NCBI GenBank assembly: GCA_034667225.1
Contig: JAXDKG010000060.1
Location: forward strand, 62,001-126,000
Length of the DNA stretch: 64,000 nt
Origin: DATMER01 sp034667225
GTDB lineage: Bacteria; Acidobacteriota; Thermoanaerobaculia; Multivoradales; UBA5704
Direction of reading: 5' to 3'
Shown here: positions 27,690-36,262 of the stretch, piece after piece
Layout: each line of letters begins with the position of its first letter
Position numbering within the stretch: the first letter of the stretch is position 1
The notes under the pieces: model-generated
Database searches by the model: none
What the model was told of the DNA's origin: nothing
What the model saw: the letters and a program-made list of their open reading frames with translations, nothing else
Program-made: the position numbers and the translations under genes

Positions 27690-30245
27690 TCATCCTCCCA
27701 GGTTGGTTGGAAGCTGCGCACCCTCGCCGGCATTTCCGCCGAGAGTGCCGTGCACTGCGAGGGCGAGCACGGTGTCGCCCTGGCGCAGCATGAACCCGTC
27801 TGCTATCAGCGGCCCCAGTATTTCTTCCACGGCCTCGCGTGGCTCCGCCGCTGTCCGGCAGAGCTGCTCGATGGTGACCGCCCCATCGCATGCGAGATAG
27901 ATCTCCCTCGCCAGCCCCTCGACGACGGTCAGACGGCGAGCCGCCGCCGGCCGGGTGTCGCAGAGCAGGAGGTGGTCGCCGCGGTCGACCGCGCGGAGCT
28001 CGCACTCGGCATATACCTCCCGCCACTCCACGATGCGCCGGGCGAGGGAGCGCGTATAGCTCGAAATGTCGCGCGAATCGCGGTGCCGGTAGCGGAACTG
28101 GTAGGCGAGGTCCGCGAGATCCTCCTGCGCGATGGGGTAGACGTGGCCGTAGGCCGGGAGCGGCCGGACGTCGGCGAAGCCGAGTTCGTCACTCGCGAAG
28201 AAGTTGGGGCTGAAGCGCTCGAGAAAAATGGGAGACATGCCCAGGGGGGGCGGCAGGTGATAGAGCAACGGCAGCAGCTCCGCCATGCGCTCGTACTCCT
28301 CCGGCGGCTCGCCCGGGAATCCCCAGAGCATGTTCCAGTAGGGCCAGACCCCGAGCTCCTTGCACCACTTGAGGAGCTGGAGGTTCTGCAGCGCCTTGAC
28401 CCCCTTGCGCATGATCCGCAGCACCTCGTCGCTCAGGCTCTCGATCCCGGGCTGGATCGCGGAGACGCCAGCCGCTCGCAACTGGCGCACCTCCTCCTTC
28501 TTCAGGTTCGATTTCACCTCATAAAAAAGGTTTAGTTGCAGGCGTTCCTCGACCAGCCGCGGCAGGAGGGTCTTGAGGTAGCGCATGTCCATGATGTTGT
28601 CGGCCATGCCGACGAACAGGCCGGGATGGCGCCGGGTCACCTCTTTCAGCTCGGCCAGGGCACGCTCGGGCGACTTGCTGCGAAAGGTCATGGTGGTGCC
28701 GTTCAGGCCGCAGAACGTGCAGTGCTGTTTCTCTCCCCACCAGCAGCCGCGAGAGGTCTCGAACAGCAGCCGGGGCTGGTAGCTGCCTTTGAATCCATGC
28801 TCTTCGAGCTGGGTGAAGTAGCCGTCGAAATCCGGATAGGGCAGGTCGTCGAGATGGCGGACCGAAGGAGCGTTGGGTGGATGGGCGGACCGCGCCGTCA
28901 CCTCGGGCGACGTCCGGGTGTAGACGCCGCGGAGGTCGTCGATCGGCTCGCCGGCGAGAAGGCGGTCGACGAGCTGCGGCAGGGCAATCTCCCCCTCGCC
29001 GCAGACCACCGCGTCGAGGTCGAAGAGCCGCGCCGTCGTGAGGCCCATGATCCCTTCACAGTTGGCGCCGCCCATGACCACGGCCACCTCGGGAGCGCGC
29101 TCCTTGAGCCGGCGGGCGAGCGCGAGAGAGGCCATGTGTTGCTGGAAGACGCTGGTCAGGCCGACGATCCGCGGCCGGAAGGCGAGGATCTCCTCGACGC
29201 AGTCGTCCAGGAAGCCGTCGACTTCCTGGCGAACCTGCAGCACCTCCTCGACGACCCCGTCCGGCACCAGGGTGACGAATGAGGGTTCGTCGCCCCGATC
29301 GGCCAGCCAGCGGGCGGTGGGCTCGAGCAGCACCTCCTCGAGATACCGCCGGACGGCCGCGGGTGAAGCGGAAGTCATGGCGCCGGAGAAGATCCACTCT
29401 CCCAGCAGCGAGCCGACGAACGGCTGGGTGTCGGCGATCCAATCGTAAAAAGGCACGCCGATCCGCCGCGCGAAGGGGAATGTGAGATAGAGGATCTCCG
29501 CCGTCCTTGGCGCGAGCACGTTCTTGAGCAGGCTCAGAGCGAGGGATGGCTGGCCGAGGGTCCCGAAAGGCATGCTCACGAGCAGCACATCCGCCGGCTC
29601 GCGGGGGACCGCGAGCGTGGCGACAGGCTTCGGATCCCGCTCGCTGGTGACAGCGAGCACCAGGTGACGGCCGCCGCCGTGCGAAGACGGGACCGCCGCG
29701 GGATGGGGACCGCCGGCTCCGTCGAGCCGCACCACGGCGGCCGTATCCGGCGGGAGGTCTGGAAGGCCGCGCATCCCGAGCATCGTGGAGAGCCGGGCGG
29801 CCGGCAGGGGGGTGCCCTCGCCGGGGGGAGACAGAGCATAGACGAGCGCCATTTTGGTGCCCGCGTCCGGCGGGGTGAGCGGATGCTCCCCGTCAACCAG
29901 CATCAGCCGGACCTGCGGCTCCTGGTCATTGCAGAGGCCCGCGAACATCCGCACCATATGGGCGATCTCGGCGGGCAGGGCCTCGAGGGTCCTGCCGCAG
30001 CGCAGCCCTCCGGCGCGTAATGCTTTCGCGAGGCTGACCGTCAGAAGCTCGAGACGGCCGTGGTACGCGGCGGAGAAGCCAGGGGAGAGGCCCGCGAGAC
30101 CGCGTGCCTTCGGATGCGCCAGCAGGCTGGCCTGATGATCGGCCAGCACCAGGCGCGGAGCGGGATCCGAAAGCGCCTTACGTAGAGTCTGTAGACTCAG
30201 ACGCTGCTCCGCATGCGCTTCTGTGGAAACGGCCTGAGCAGGCAT
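27690..30245 (-). CDS. B12-binding radical SAM enzyme, RiPP C-methyltransferase type
   Basis: 851 aa, from the ATG with GGAGG upstream. A cobalamin-binding-like domain lies at ~219-440 (VLLVSMPFGTLGQPSLALSL, VVMGGANCEG, VVCGEGEIALPQLVDRLL). The radical SAM domain has the cluster motif C501-x7-C509-x2-C512 (GCWWGEKQHCTFCGLNG), which I know from the RiPP maturation radical SAM C-methyltransferase family (TIGR03975). Other family signatures are FYEVKSNLKKEEVRQLRAAG, IQPGIESLSDEVLRIMRKG and WNMLWGFPGE. The first ~215 residues (AYHGRLELLTVSLAKALRAG and on) are an extra domain I cannot place. The gene sits between a secreted transglutaminase-like protein and the candidate precursor. It is expected to methylate unactivated carbons of the peptide. 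Confidence 0.88.
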   Translation of the reverse strand: MPAQAVSTEAHAEQRLSLQTLRKALSDPAPRLVLADHQASLLAHPKARGLAGLSPGFSAAYHGRLELLTVSLAKALRAGGLRCGRTLEALPAEIAHMVRMFAGLCNDQEPQVRLMLVDGEHPLTPPDAGTKMALVYALSPPGEGTPLPAARLSTMLGMRGLPDLPPDTAAVVRLDGAGGPHPAAVPSSHGGGRHLVLAVTSERDPKPVATLAVPREPADVLLVSMPFGTLGQPSLALSLLKNVLAPRTAEILYLTFPFARRIGVPFYDWIADTQPFVGSLLGEWIFSGAMTSASPAAVRRYLEEVLLEPTARWLADRGDEPSFVTLVPDGVVEEVLQVRQEVDGFLDDCVEEILAFRPRIVGLTSVFQQHMASLALARRLKERAPEVAVVMGGANCEGIMGLTTARLFDLDAVVCGEGEIALPQLVDRLLAGEPIDDLRGVYTRTSPEVTARSAHPPNAPSVRHLDDLPYPDFDGYFTQLEEHGFKGSYQPRLLFETSRGCWWGEKQHCTFCGLNGTTMTFRSKSPERALAELKEVTRRHPGLFVGMADNIMDMRYLKTLLPRLVEERLQLNLFYEVKSNLKKEEVRQLRAAGVSAIQPGIESLSDEVLRIMRKGVKALQNLQLLKWCKELGVWPYWNMLWGFPGEPPEEYERMAELLPLLYHLPPPLGMSPIFLERFSPNFFASDELGFADVRPLPAYGHVYPIAQEDLADLAYQFRYRHRDSRDISSYTRSLARRIVEWREVYAECELRAVDRGDHLLLCDTRPAAARRLTVVEGLAREIYLACDGAVTIEQLCRTAAEPREAVEEILGPLIADGFMLRQGDTVLALAVHGTLGGNAGEGAQLPTNLGG

Positions 30246-30320
30246 TGCCCTTCCTCCGTTGAACAGACGGACCGGCACGTGTAAGGCGATGATTGATACT
30301 GAATGACTGAAAGCTCCCTG

Positions 30321-32258
30321 TCAAGGCGGCGCGGGAAGCTTGACACCCTCGGCGAGCATGCTGTCCACCGGGGAGAGCGGGTTGAGCCAATGCAGAGAGA
30401 TGGAGATTTCGAATCCCTTCGTTCGGACGGGCACGGCTGAGAGAGGAAAGTCCACCTCCAGGAAATTCGTATGCCGGCTCATCTCGCGGCGGTAGCCGCC
30501 GTAGGCGAGGGTCTTCCCGCCGCGGGCAAGCCGGGCATCGACCGCGAAGGCGCCCGGAGTGCGGACCTTCATGGGCAGAGTCGCCCTCAGGGCCAGACCG
30601 GAGCTCTCGCTCACCCAGGCGAGACGGAGGTCGCAGGCCGTTCCGAGCGACGCGTGACCCTCACTCAGAGATGCCAGCACCGCCGGGTCCACCTTGATTT
30701 CGGTGTCGAGGTAGTCCAGGTCTTCTCCTTCTGCGATCAGGTTCGCGTGCAACCTGTAGGGAGCGCAGCTTCGCGAGCGTTCGAGATCCTCGCCGGAAAA
30801 GGTCAGCCGTACCAAGGAGCCTAGGACCGGGGCGTAGGAGAGCACGTCCTGCAGGCGGCGCTGGGGTCTGAGGGTGACCGGCGTCTTGTCGTCCTGGCAA
30901 TAGATGGCTCCGTGGACTGAATAGCTCCCCTCCTGCATGATGACGACCTCGATGTCGACGGCGAGCGCCTCGGGCTCCGGCGAGCGGTCGGACGGAAGTA
31001 GATGCACCTGGACGCCTCCTCCGAACATTGCCTTGTCGGAGACTTCCACTGTGCAGCTCTGGCTCGCCTCCGGCGCCAGCTCCTGCCATTCGCTGAAGTT
31101 GCCATAGCCGAACCCCTTGCGGCAGGCGGTATCCCGCTCGTAGGACAACATGTTGCCGTCCCTCTCCTTGACGACACTCTGAAAGGCCACCTCGCCGGCG
31201 CTGCCGTAGATCCCGCCGAACGTGGCATCGTAGAACCTGCCGCCGCGTCGCCGGAGATCATGGTTGTAGAAGGTGAAGGCGCAGGCAAGGTTGCGCGGGC
31301 CGCAATCCAAGTTGCCGCCGAAAGCCGGATCGAGGGACCGCGTCGGGGGCCGGGTCATGAATCCAAGTTTCAAGCGGCCGAGCTCCTCCACCTCCACCAT
31401 GCCCCCGATTCCCATCGTGGCCGCGATGTACTCGAACGCGGAGCTGAACTGATAACAATCGCTGAAGTTCCGATCTCTCTCGGCCCGCACCAGCTCGGTC
31501 CAGTCCACCTTGCAGATGCGATAGCCGGGGTTGCGGTTGCAGAGCAGCCCTGCCGTCCGCACCCGGGTATCGCCGAAGACGCAGGAGTTCCCCTCGATGG
31601 TGCAAAGCCCGTAGCGCCATCTGCGTTGACCGAAGTAAAAGAGCCCATCGATGAGCCGGTCTGCGACTTCCTGCTCCCCGGCATTTTTGGTGAATCCCTC
31701 GCCCCACTCGCAAGCCCTTCTGTACCAGTCCTCAGCCGGAGGATCGACCATCGGCCGGGGAGTGGCATACGTGACATACAGGGTGGTCGCGCGACTTGCT
31801 TTGACTTCTCCTTCTCCGATCCTGCACTCCAGCCGGAGGTCATGAATGCCGGTGCGGTTGGGCAGAGGCAGGGGAACGCGGAGTGGAGCTTCCTCGGCCT
31901 TGATCCAGGGAGAGGCGGGGCCTTTCTCGATCCGCGAACGGCACTGGATCTCAGGGAGGCTCAGGCTGGGCCGGCAGGAAATGATCTCGACCTCGAGATA
32001 CACCTCCTGCCCCAGCGAGGCGGCGACAGGCTTCACTGTAGGTGTAGGCAAGGCGTCGATGAGCAGACAATCGTCGCCGGACCGGCGGTCGAGGATCACG
32101 CCGTCTTTGATGCCGCGAATCCCGTTTCCTCCCGTTACCGTGACCTTGCCCACGGTGAAGACCGGTGGCCCGCTCTGGCCGGGCGAGGCTCCCGGCAGCA
32201 GAGCCAGCGCGAGAGCCGTCAGAAGCACGGGCCGTGACAGAAGAAAAGATATTTGCAT
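30321..32258 (-). CDS. Secreted transglutaminase-like protein A of the RiPP-like cluster
   Basis: 645 aa, the same length as its paralogue at 25548, with a signal peptide (VLLTALALALLPGASPG) and GGGAGG before the ATG. The shared order of segments is clear: VGKVTVTGGNGIRGIKDGVI, WYRRACEWGEGFTKNAGEQE, RRWRYGLCTIEGN, DRNFSDCYQFSSAFEYIAAT, ACAFTFYNHDLRRRG and RFYDATFGG. The putative triad is C268, H333 and D344, with the same spacing as in protein B. It is the first gene of the presumed four-gene operon, 75 bp before the maturase. A named function cannot be given; a peptide-processing or peptide-conjugating exoenzyme is the inference. Confidence 0.7.
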   Translation of the reverse strand: MQISFLLSRPVLLTALALALLPGASPGQSGPPVFTVGKVTVTGGNGIRGIKDGVILDRRSGDDCLLIDALPTPTVKPVAASLGQEVYLEVEIISCRPSLSLPEIQCRSRIEKGPASPWIKAEEAPLRVPLPLPNRTGIHDLRLECRIGEGEVKASRATTLYVTYATPRPMVDPPAEDWYRRACEWGEGFTKNAGEQEVADRLIDGLFYFGQRRWRYGLCTIEGNSCVFGDTRVRTAGLLCNRNPGYRICKVDWTELVRAERDRNFSDCYQFSSAFEYIAATMGIGGMVEVEELGRLKLGFMTRPPTRSLDPAFGGNLDCGPRNLACAFTFYNHDLRRRGGRFYDATFGGIYGSAGEVAFQSVVKERDGNMLSYERDTACRKGFGYGNFSEWQELAPEASQSCTVEVSDKAMFGGGVQVHLLPSDRSPEPEALAVDIEVVIMQEGSYSVHGAIYCQDDKTPVTLRPQRRLQDVLSYAPVLGSLVRLTFSGEDLERSRSCAPYRLHANLIAEGEDLDYLDTEIKVDPAVLASLSEGHASLGTACDLRLAWVSESSGLALRATLPMKVRTPGAFAVDARLARGGKTLAYGGYRREMSRHTNFLEVDFPLSAVPVRTKGFEISISLHWLNPLSPVDSMLAEGVKLPAPP

Positions 32259-32357
32259 ATACCTCCCTCAACAGCAGCAAAGTCTTGAAAACAGATCGGG
32301 TTTCAGCCAGTGTACCGTAAGCGCCTTCCAGGGTAGAATTGTCGAAAGCTTCCAGCC

Positions 32358-35261
32358 ATGTCAGCGATTCGTGCCACTGCGCTCGTCCACGGACAGGTTC
32401 CGATCCTGGCCGGCGGCGGTCCGTCGCTTCCGGCCCTGCGCGGAGTGGAAGGCGGCGTTGCCGTCATCAAGACCCTGCTGCTGCTCGATCTCCTCGACAG
32501 CACCGGTCTGCTGGAGCATCTCGGCGACGCCCGGGCACAGGAAGTCTTCGCCGCGCATGACCAGATGGCGCGGTCTCTTCTGCCCGCTTTCGAGGGCAGG
32601 GAGATCGACAAGACCGACGGCTTCCTTCTGCTTTTCGATCGCCCGATCCAGGCCGTCCGCTTCACCCTCGCCTATCACCAGGAGCTCGCCGGTCTGGGCG
32701 AGCGTCTGGGCGTGCCGTTCTCGGCCCGGGCCGGGATTCACCTGGGGGAGGTTTTCCTGCGCGAGAACCTCCCCGAGGACGTGGCCAAGGGCGCCAAGCT
32801 CCTCGAGGTCGACGGCCTGGCCAAGCACACGGTCGCGCGCGTGGCAGGGCTGGCCCAGGGGCGGCAGACCCTCCTGACCCACGCCGCGTTCGACCTCGCG
32901 CGGCGGGCGGTGGTGGGATCGGCGCTGGATCAGCGGCCGAGCTGGCTGGCTCATGGCCCCTATCTCTTCCAGGGCATCCAGGAGCCGGTGGACGTGTTCG
33001 AGGTCGGCATGGCCGGCTTCGCGCCGCTCGGCGCGCCGCGCGACACCTCAAAGGCCCGCCGCGCCGTGCCCGCCGGCGACGAGGTGACCCTCGGCTGGCG
33101 CCCCGCGGCCGGCCAGGAGGTGCCCTGGCGCCATCACTGGGTCCTGGAGCGCAAGCTCGGCGACGGCGGCTTCGGCGAGGTGTGGCTCGCCCGCCACGAG
33201 CGGACCGGGGATCACCGCGTCTTCAAGTTCTGCTACGACGCCCAGCGGCTGCGCGCCCTGCGGCGCGAGGTCACGCTCTTCCGCATCCTCAAGGACACCC
33301 TCGGCGAGCGCGACGACATCGGGCGGATCCTCGATTGGAACTTCAAGGAGCCTCCCTTCTTTCTGGAGTCGGATTACACGGGGACCGATCTGCAGGGTTG
33401 GATCGAGTCGCAGGGGGGAGCCGGGGCCGTGCCGCTCGCGACGCGGCTGGAGATCGTCGCCCAGATCGCGACGGCCCTGGCCGCAGCCCACTCGGTGGGC
33501 GTGCTGCACAAGGACATCAAGCCCGGCAACATCCTGATCGCGATCGATTCCGAGGGCCGTCCCAAGGCCCGCCTCTCCGACTTCGGCATCGGCCTGCTCA
33601 CCGATCCCCAGAAGATCTCGGTCCAAGGGCTGACGTTCAGCGGCTTCACGGAGATGATGCCCGAGGCGGGGAGCACGGCGGCGGGCACCCGCCTTTACCT
33701 CGCGCCCGAGCTCCTCGAGGGCAAGACGCCCTCCATCCAGAGCGACCTCTATGCCCTGGGGGTGCTGCTGTTCCAGATGGTGGTGGGGGACCTGTCCCGC
33801 GCCCTGGCGCCGGGATGGGAGCGGGAGATCCCGGACGAGCTGCTCGTCGAGGACATCGCCAGCGCGGTCGACGGAGACCCGGCCAAGCGGCCGGCGAGCG
33901 CCACCGAGATCGCCGAGCGGCTGCACCGGATCGAGGAACGCCGGCAGGCACGGGCCGAGGCCCTGCGGGCGAGGCTCGAGGCGGAGAAGATGCGCCAGGC
34001 CCTGGCGCGCGCCCGTGTGCTGGCGGTCATCACCCTGCTCGTTCTGGTGTTCGCCATCGCCATGGCCCTGCAGATGCGCCGTACCGCGAAGGAGGCGAAG
34101 CGCGCCAACAGCGAAGCCGAGGCCGCGCGCCGGATCTCGGATTTCTTGGTCGGTCTTTTCCAGCTGTCCGACCCCGACGCTGCCGTGGGCAGCACTGTGA
34201 CCGCGCGCGAGCTCCTCGACCAGGGCGCCGCCCGCATCGAGAGCGAGCTGCAGCATCAGCCGGAGGTGCGGGCCAGCCTGATGCACACCATGGGAGAGGC
34301 CTACCTCAAGCTGGGGCTGTACGACTCGGCGGTCGGGCTGCTGCGCCAGTCGCTGCAACTGCGGCAGCAGGCCTACGGGACCGAGCACCCGCTCGTGGCG
34401 GAGAGCCTGCACGGCCTCGGATATGCCCTGTTCCTGCGCGGCGATTACGCCGCTGCCGAGAGCGAGCTGGAGCAGGCTCTGGCGATGCGCCGCAAGCTCT
34501 TTGGCGAGAGCCACATCACCGTCGCCCGGACGCTGAACTTCCTGGCCGCCGCCAAGGCGCACCGGGGGCACTATGCCGAGGCCGAGCATCTCAACCGCCA
34601 GGCGCTCGCGATCCTTGCCGCCAGCCGCGAGGACGTGAGCCGGCAGAGAGCGGAAGTGATGAACGACCTGGCGGTCATGATCGAATCCCAGGGCAAGCAC
34701 CAGGGGGTCGAGCAGATGTACGACGAGGCCCTGAGCCTCTGGCGCAAGCTGGTCGGCAACGAGCACACCGAGGTCGCCCAGGTCCTCGCCAACAAGGGCA
34801 ACTGGCTGATCACGCAAGGCCGCTATGCCGAAGCCGAAACCTGCCTCCGGCAGTCTCTGGCGATCAAGCGCAAGCGGCTGGGCGACCGGCACCCCAACGT
34901 CGCCTTCACCCTGTACAAGCTCGCGGATCTCCTCAATGCGCAGGGGCAGCATGTACGGGCGGAGAAGCTGGCCCTGGAGGCGGTCTCCATCCTGCGGGAC
35001 AAGCTGCCGTCCGGGCACTGGCGTACCGTCTATACGGAGAGCGTCCTCGGCGCCGCGCTCGCCGGCCAGAGCCGCTTTGCCGAGGCCGAGACGCTCCTGG
35101 TCCCGAGCTATCCCGTCCTGCGGGACAGCGTCGGAGCCGGCGCGGAGAAGACGCAGAGGATCCTGCGCAGCCTCGTCGAGCTTTACGACGCCTGGGGCAG
35201 GCCGCGCGAGGCGCAGCGGTATCGCGCGCTCCTCCTGGTTCCAGTTAAAGTCAGGGGATGA
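32358..35261 (+). CDS. Fusion of nucleotidyl-cyclase-like domain, Ser/Thr kinase and TPRs
   Basis: 967 aa. Residues ~34-215 resemble class III cyclases: D44 in LLLLDLLDSTG and D87 in IDKTDGFLLLF match the two metal aspartates, but the usual Asn of the NxxxR site reads H157 in HTVAR. A kinase domain follows (~262-545) with G-loop LGDGGFGEV, K290, DFG at 408-410 and a catalytic loop HKDIKPGN, where Lys replaces the usual HRD arginine. A transmembrane helix lies at ~556-575 and TPRs of the kinesin-light-chain type fill ~640-950. Signal input by cyclase or nucleotide binding and output by phosphorylation seems likely. There is no clear Shine-Dalgarno; TAGAAT at 32334 may be a -10 box. Confidence 0.85.
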   Translation: MSAIRATALVHGQVPILAGGGPSLPALRGVEGGVAVIKTLLLLDLLDSTGLLEHLGDARAQEVFAAHDQMARSLLPAFEGREIDKTDGFLLLFDRPIQAVRFTLAYHQELAGLGERLGVPFSARAGIHLGEVFLRENLPEDVAKGAKLLEVDGLAKHTVARVAGLAQGRQTLLTHAAFDLARRAVVGSALDQRPSWLAHGPYLFQGIQEPVDVFEVGMAGFAPLGAPRDTSKARRAVPAGDEVTLGWRPAAGQEVPWRHHWVLERKLGDGGFGEVWLARHERTGDHRVFKFCYDAQRLRALRREVTLFRILKDTLGERDDIGRILDWNFKEPPFFLESDYTGTDLQGWIESQGGAGAVPLATRLEIVAQIATALAAAHSVGVLHKDIKPGNILIAIDSEGRPKARLSDFGIGLLTDPQKISVQGLTFSGFTEMMPEAGSTAAGTRLYLAPELLEGKTPSIQSDLYALGVLLFQMVVGDLSRALAPGWEREIPDELLVEDIASAVDGDPAKRPASATEIAERLHRIEERRQARAEALRARLEAEKMRQALARARVLAVITLLVLVFAIAMALQMRRTAKEAKRANSEAEAARRISDFLVGLFQLSDPDAAVGSTVTARELLDQGAARIESELQHQPEVRASLMHTMGEAYLKLGLYDSAVGLLRQSLQLRQQAYGTEHPLVAESLHGLGYALFLRGDYAAAESELEQALAMRRKLFGESHITVARTLNFLAAAKAHRGHYAEAEHLNRQALAILAASREDVSRQRAEVMNDLAVMIESQGKHQGVEQMYDEALSLWRKLVGNEHTEVAQVLANKGNWLITQGRYAEAETCLRQSLAIKRKRLGDRHPNVAFTLYKLADLLNAQGQHVRAEKLALEAVSILRDKLPSGHWRTVYTESVLGAALAGQSRFAEAETLLVPSYPVLRDSVGAGAEKTQRILRSLVELYDAWGRPREAQRYRALLLVPVKVRG

Positions 35262-35887
35262 GCCAGCACGTAGTACTCCTCGGCGATTCCATCTTCGACA
35301 ACGCGGCCTACACGGACAGGGAGCCGGATGTCATCGAGCACCTGCGCTCGATCCTCCCTGCCGGCTGGAGAGCCAGCCTTCTCGCCGTGGACGGGAGCGT
35401 GACTACCGACCTCTCTTCTCAGGTTCAGGAAGTCCCCGCGGACGCCTCCCATCTCGTGGTCTCGATCGGCGGCAACGATGCCCTGATGAACAGCGACCTG
35501 CTGGAGATGCCGGTGGATTCCACGGCCGAGGCGCTCGATCTCTTTCATCAAAGGATGGAGGCGTTCGAGTCCAATTACCGGTCGGCGATCGACGAGGTGC
35601 TGGAGCTGGGCAGGCCGACGACGCTCTGCACCATCTACAACGGCAACCTGCCCGATCCCGAGCACGCGCGCCACGCCCGGATCGCCCTCGCGCTCTTCAA
35701 CGACGTCATCCTGCGGGCCGCTTTCGAGCTGCACCTGCCGGCCATCGAGCTGCGGCTCGTCTGCAACGAGCCCGCGGACTACTCCAATCCCATCGAGCCC
35801 TCCGGACGCGGCGGGCGCAAGATCGCGCTCGCGATCGCCCGGGCTCTCGAGCCCGCTCCCGTGGGGTCATTGGTGCTGGCCGGCTGA
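35258..35887 (+). CDS. GDSL/SGNH-like hydrolase
   Basis: 209 aa, coupled to the kinase fusion by an ATGA overlap. Block I is VVLLGDSIFDN (nucleophile S11), block III is SIGGNDAL, and a block II-like Gly sits in VDGSVTTDL. A clear block V DxxH is not visible near the C-terminus (RLVCNEPADYSNPIEPSG), so the acid/His pair may be arranged differently or lost. It lacks a signal peptide, so it should be cytoplasmic. The family covers esterases, lipases and acetylhydrolases, and no substrate can be inferred. The coupling suggests that it is made with the signalling protein. Confidence 0.75.
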   Translation: MSQHVVLLGDSIFDNAAYTDREPDVIEHLRSILPAGWRASLLAVDGSVTTDLSSQVQEVPADASHLVVSIGGNDALMNSDLLEMPVDSTAEALDLFHQRMEAFESNYRSAIDEVLELGRPTTLCTIYNGNLPDPEHARHARIALALFNDVILRAAFELHLPAIELRLVCNEPADYSNPIEPSGRGGRKIALAIARALEPAPVGSLVLAG

Positions 35888-35915
35888 CGCCAGCGCTTTC
35901 TCCAGGAGTCGCTCG

Positions 35916-36262
35916 CATCGCAGGAGAAGTCGCTCGCCCCGCGGTGGGAGCCTCTCGCCCCGCGGCAATAGTCATGCGCCCCGTGGGGCAAGCCTCTCGC
36001 CCCATGGGGATTGCCTCTCACCCCGCGGGGATCGTCTCTCGCCCCATGGGGATTGCCTCTCACCCCGCGGGGGTCGTCTCTTGCCCCATGGGGATTGCCT
36101 CTCACCCCGCGGGGATCGTCTCTTGCCCCATGGGGATTGCCTCTCACCCCGTGGGGATCGTCTCTTGCCCCATGGGGATTGTCACGCGCCCCGTGGGGAT
36201 TGTCGTGCGCCCCATGGGGATAGTCGCTTGCCCCACGGGGATAGCCACTCGCCCCATGGGGC
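35916..36262. repeat. 21-bp palindrome array 2 (16 units, core CCCC-NN-GGGG)
   Basis: Sixteen 10-bp cores begin exactly every 21 bp from 35937 to 36252. The central dinucleotide varies between AT, GC, GT and AC (CCCCATGGGG, CCCCGCGGGG, CCCCGTGGGG, CCCCACGGGG). Only the first two cores are imperfect, and a degenerate unit precedes them at 35916. Linkers are 11 bp, mainly ATTGCCTCTCG, ATCGTCTCTCG or ATTGCCTCTCA. Because 21 is divisible by 3, long stop-free frames with heptapeptide repeats arise on both strands, and I treat these as by-products. The array occupies the 375 bp between two convergent genes and ends one base before the stop of the gene at 36263. Confidence 0.92.
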
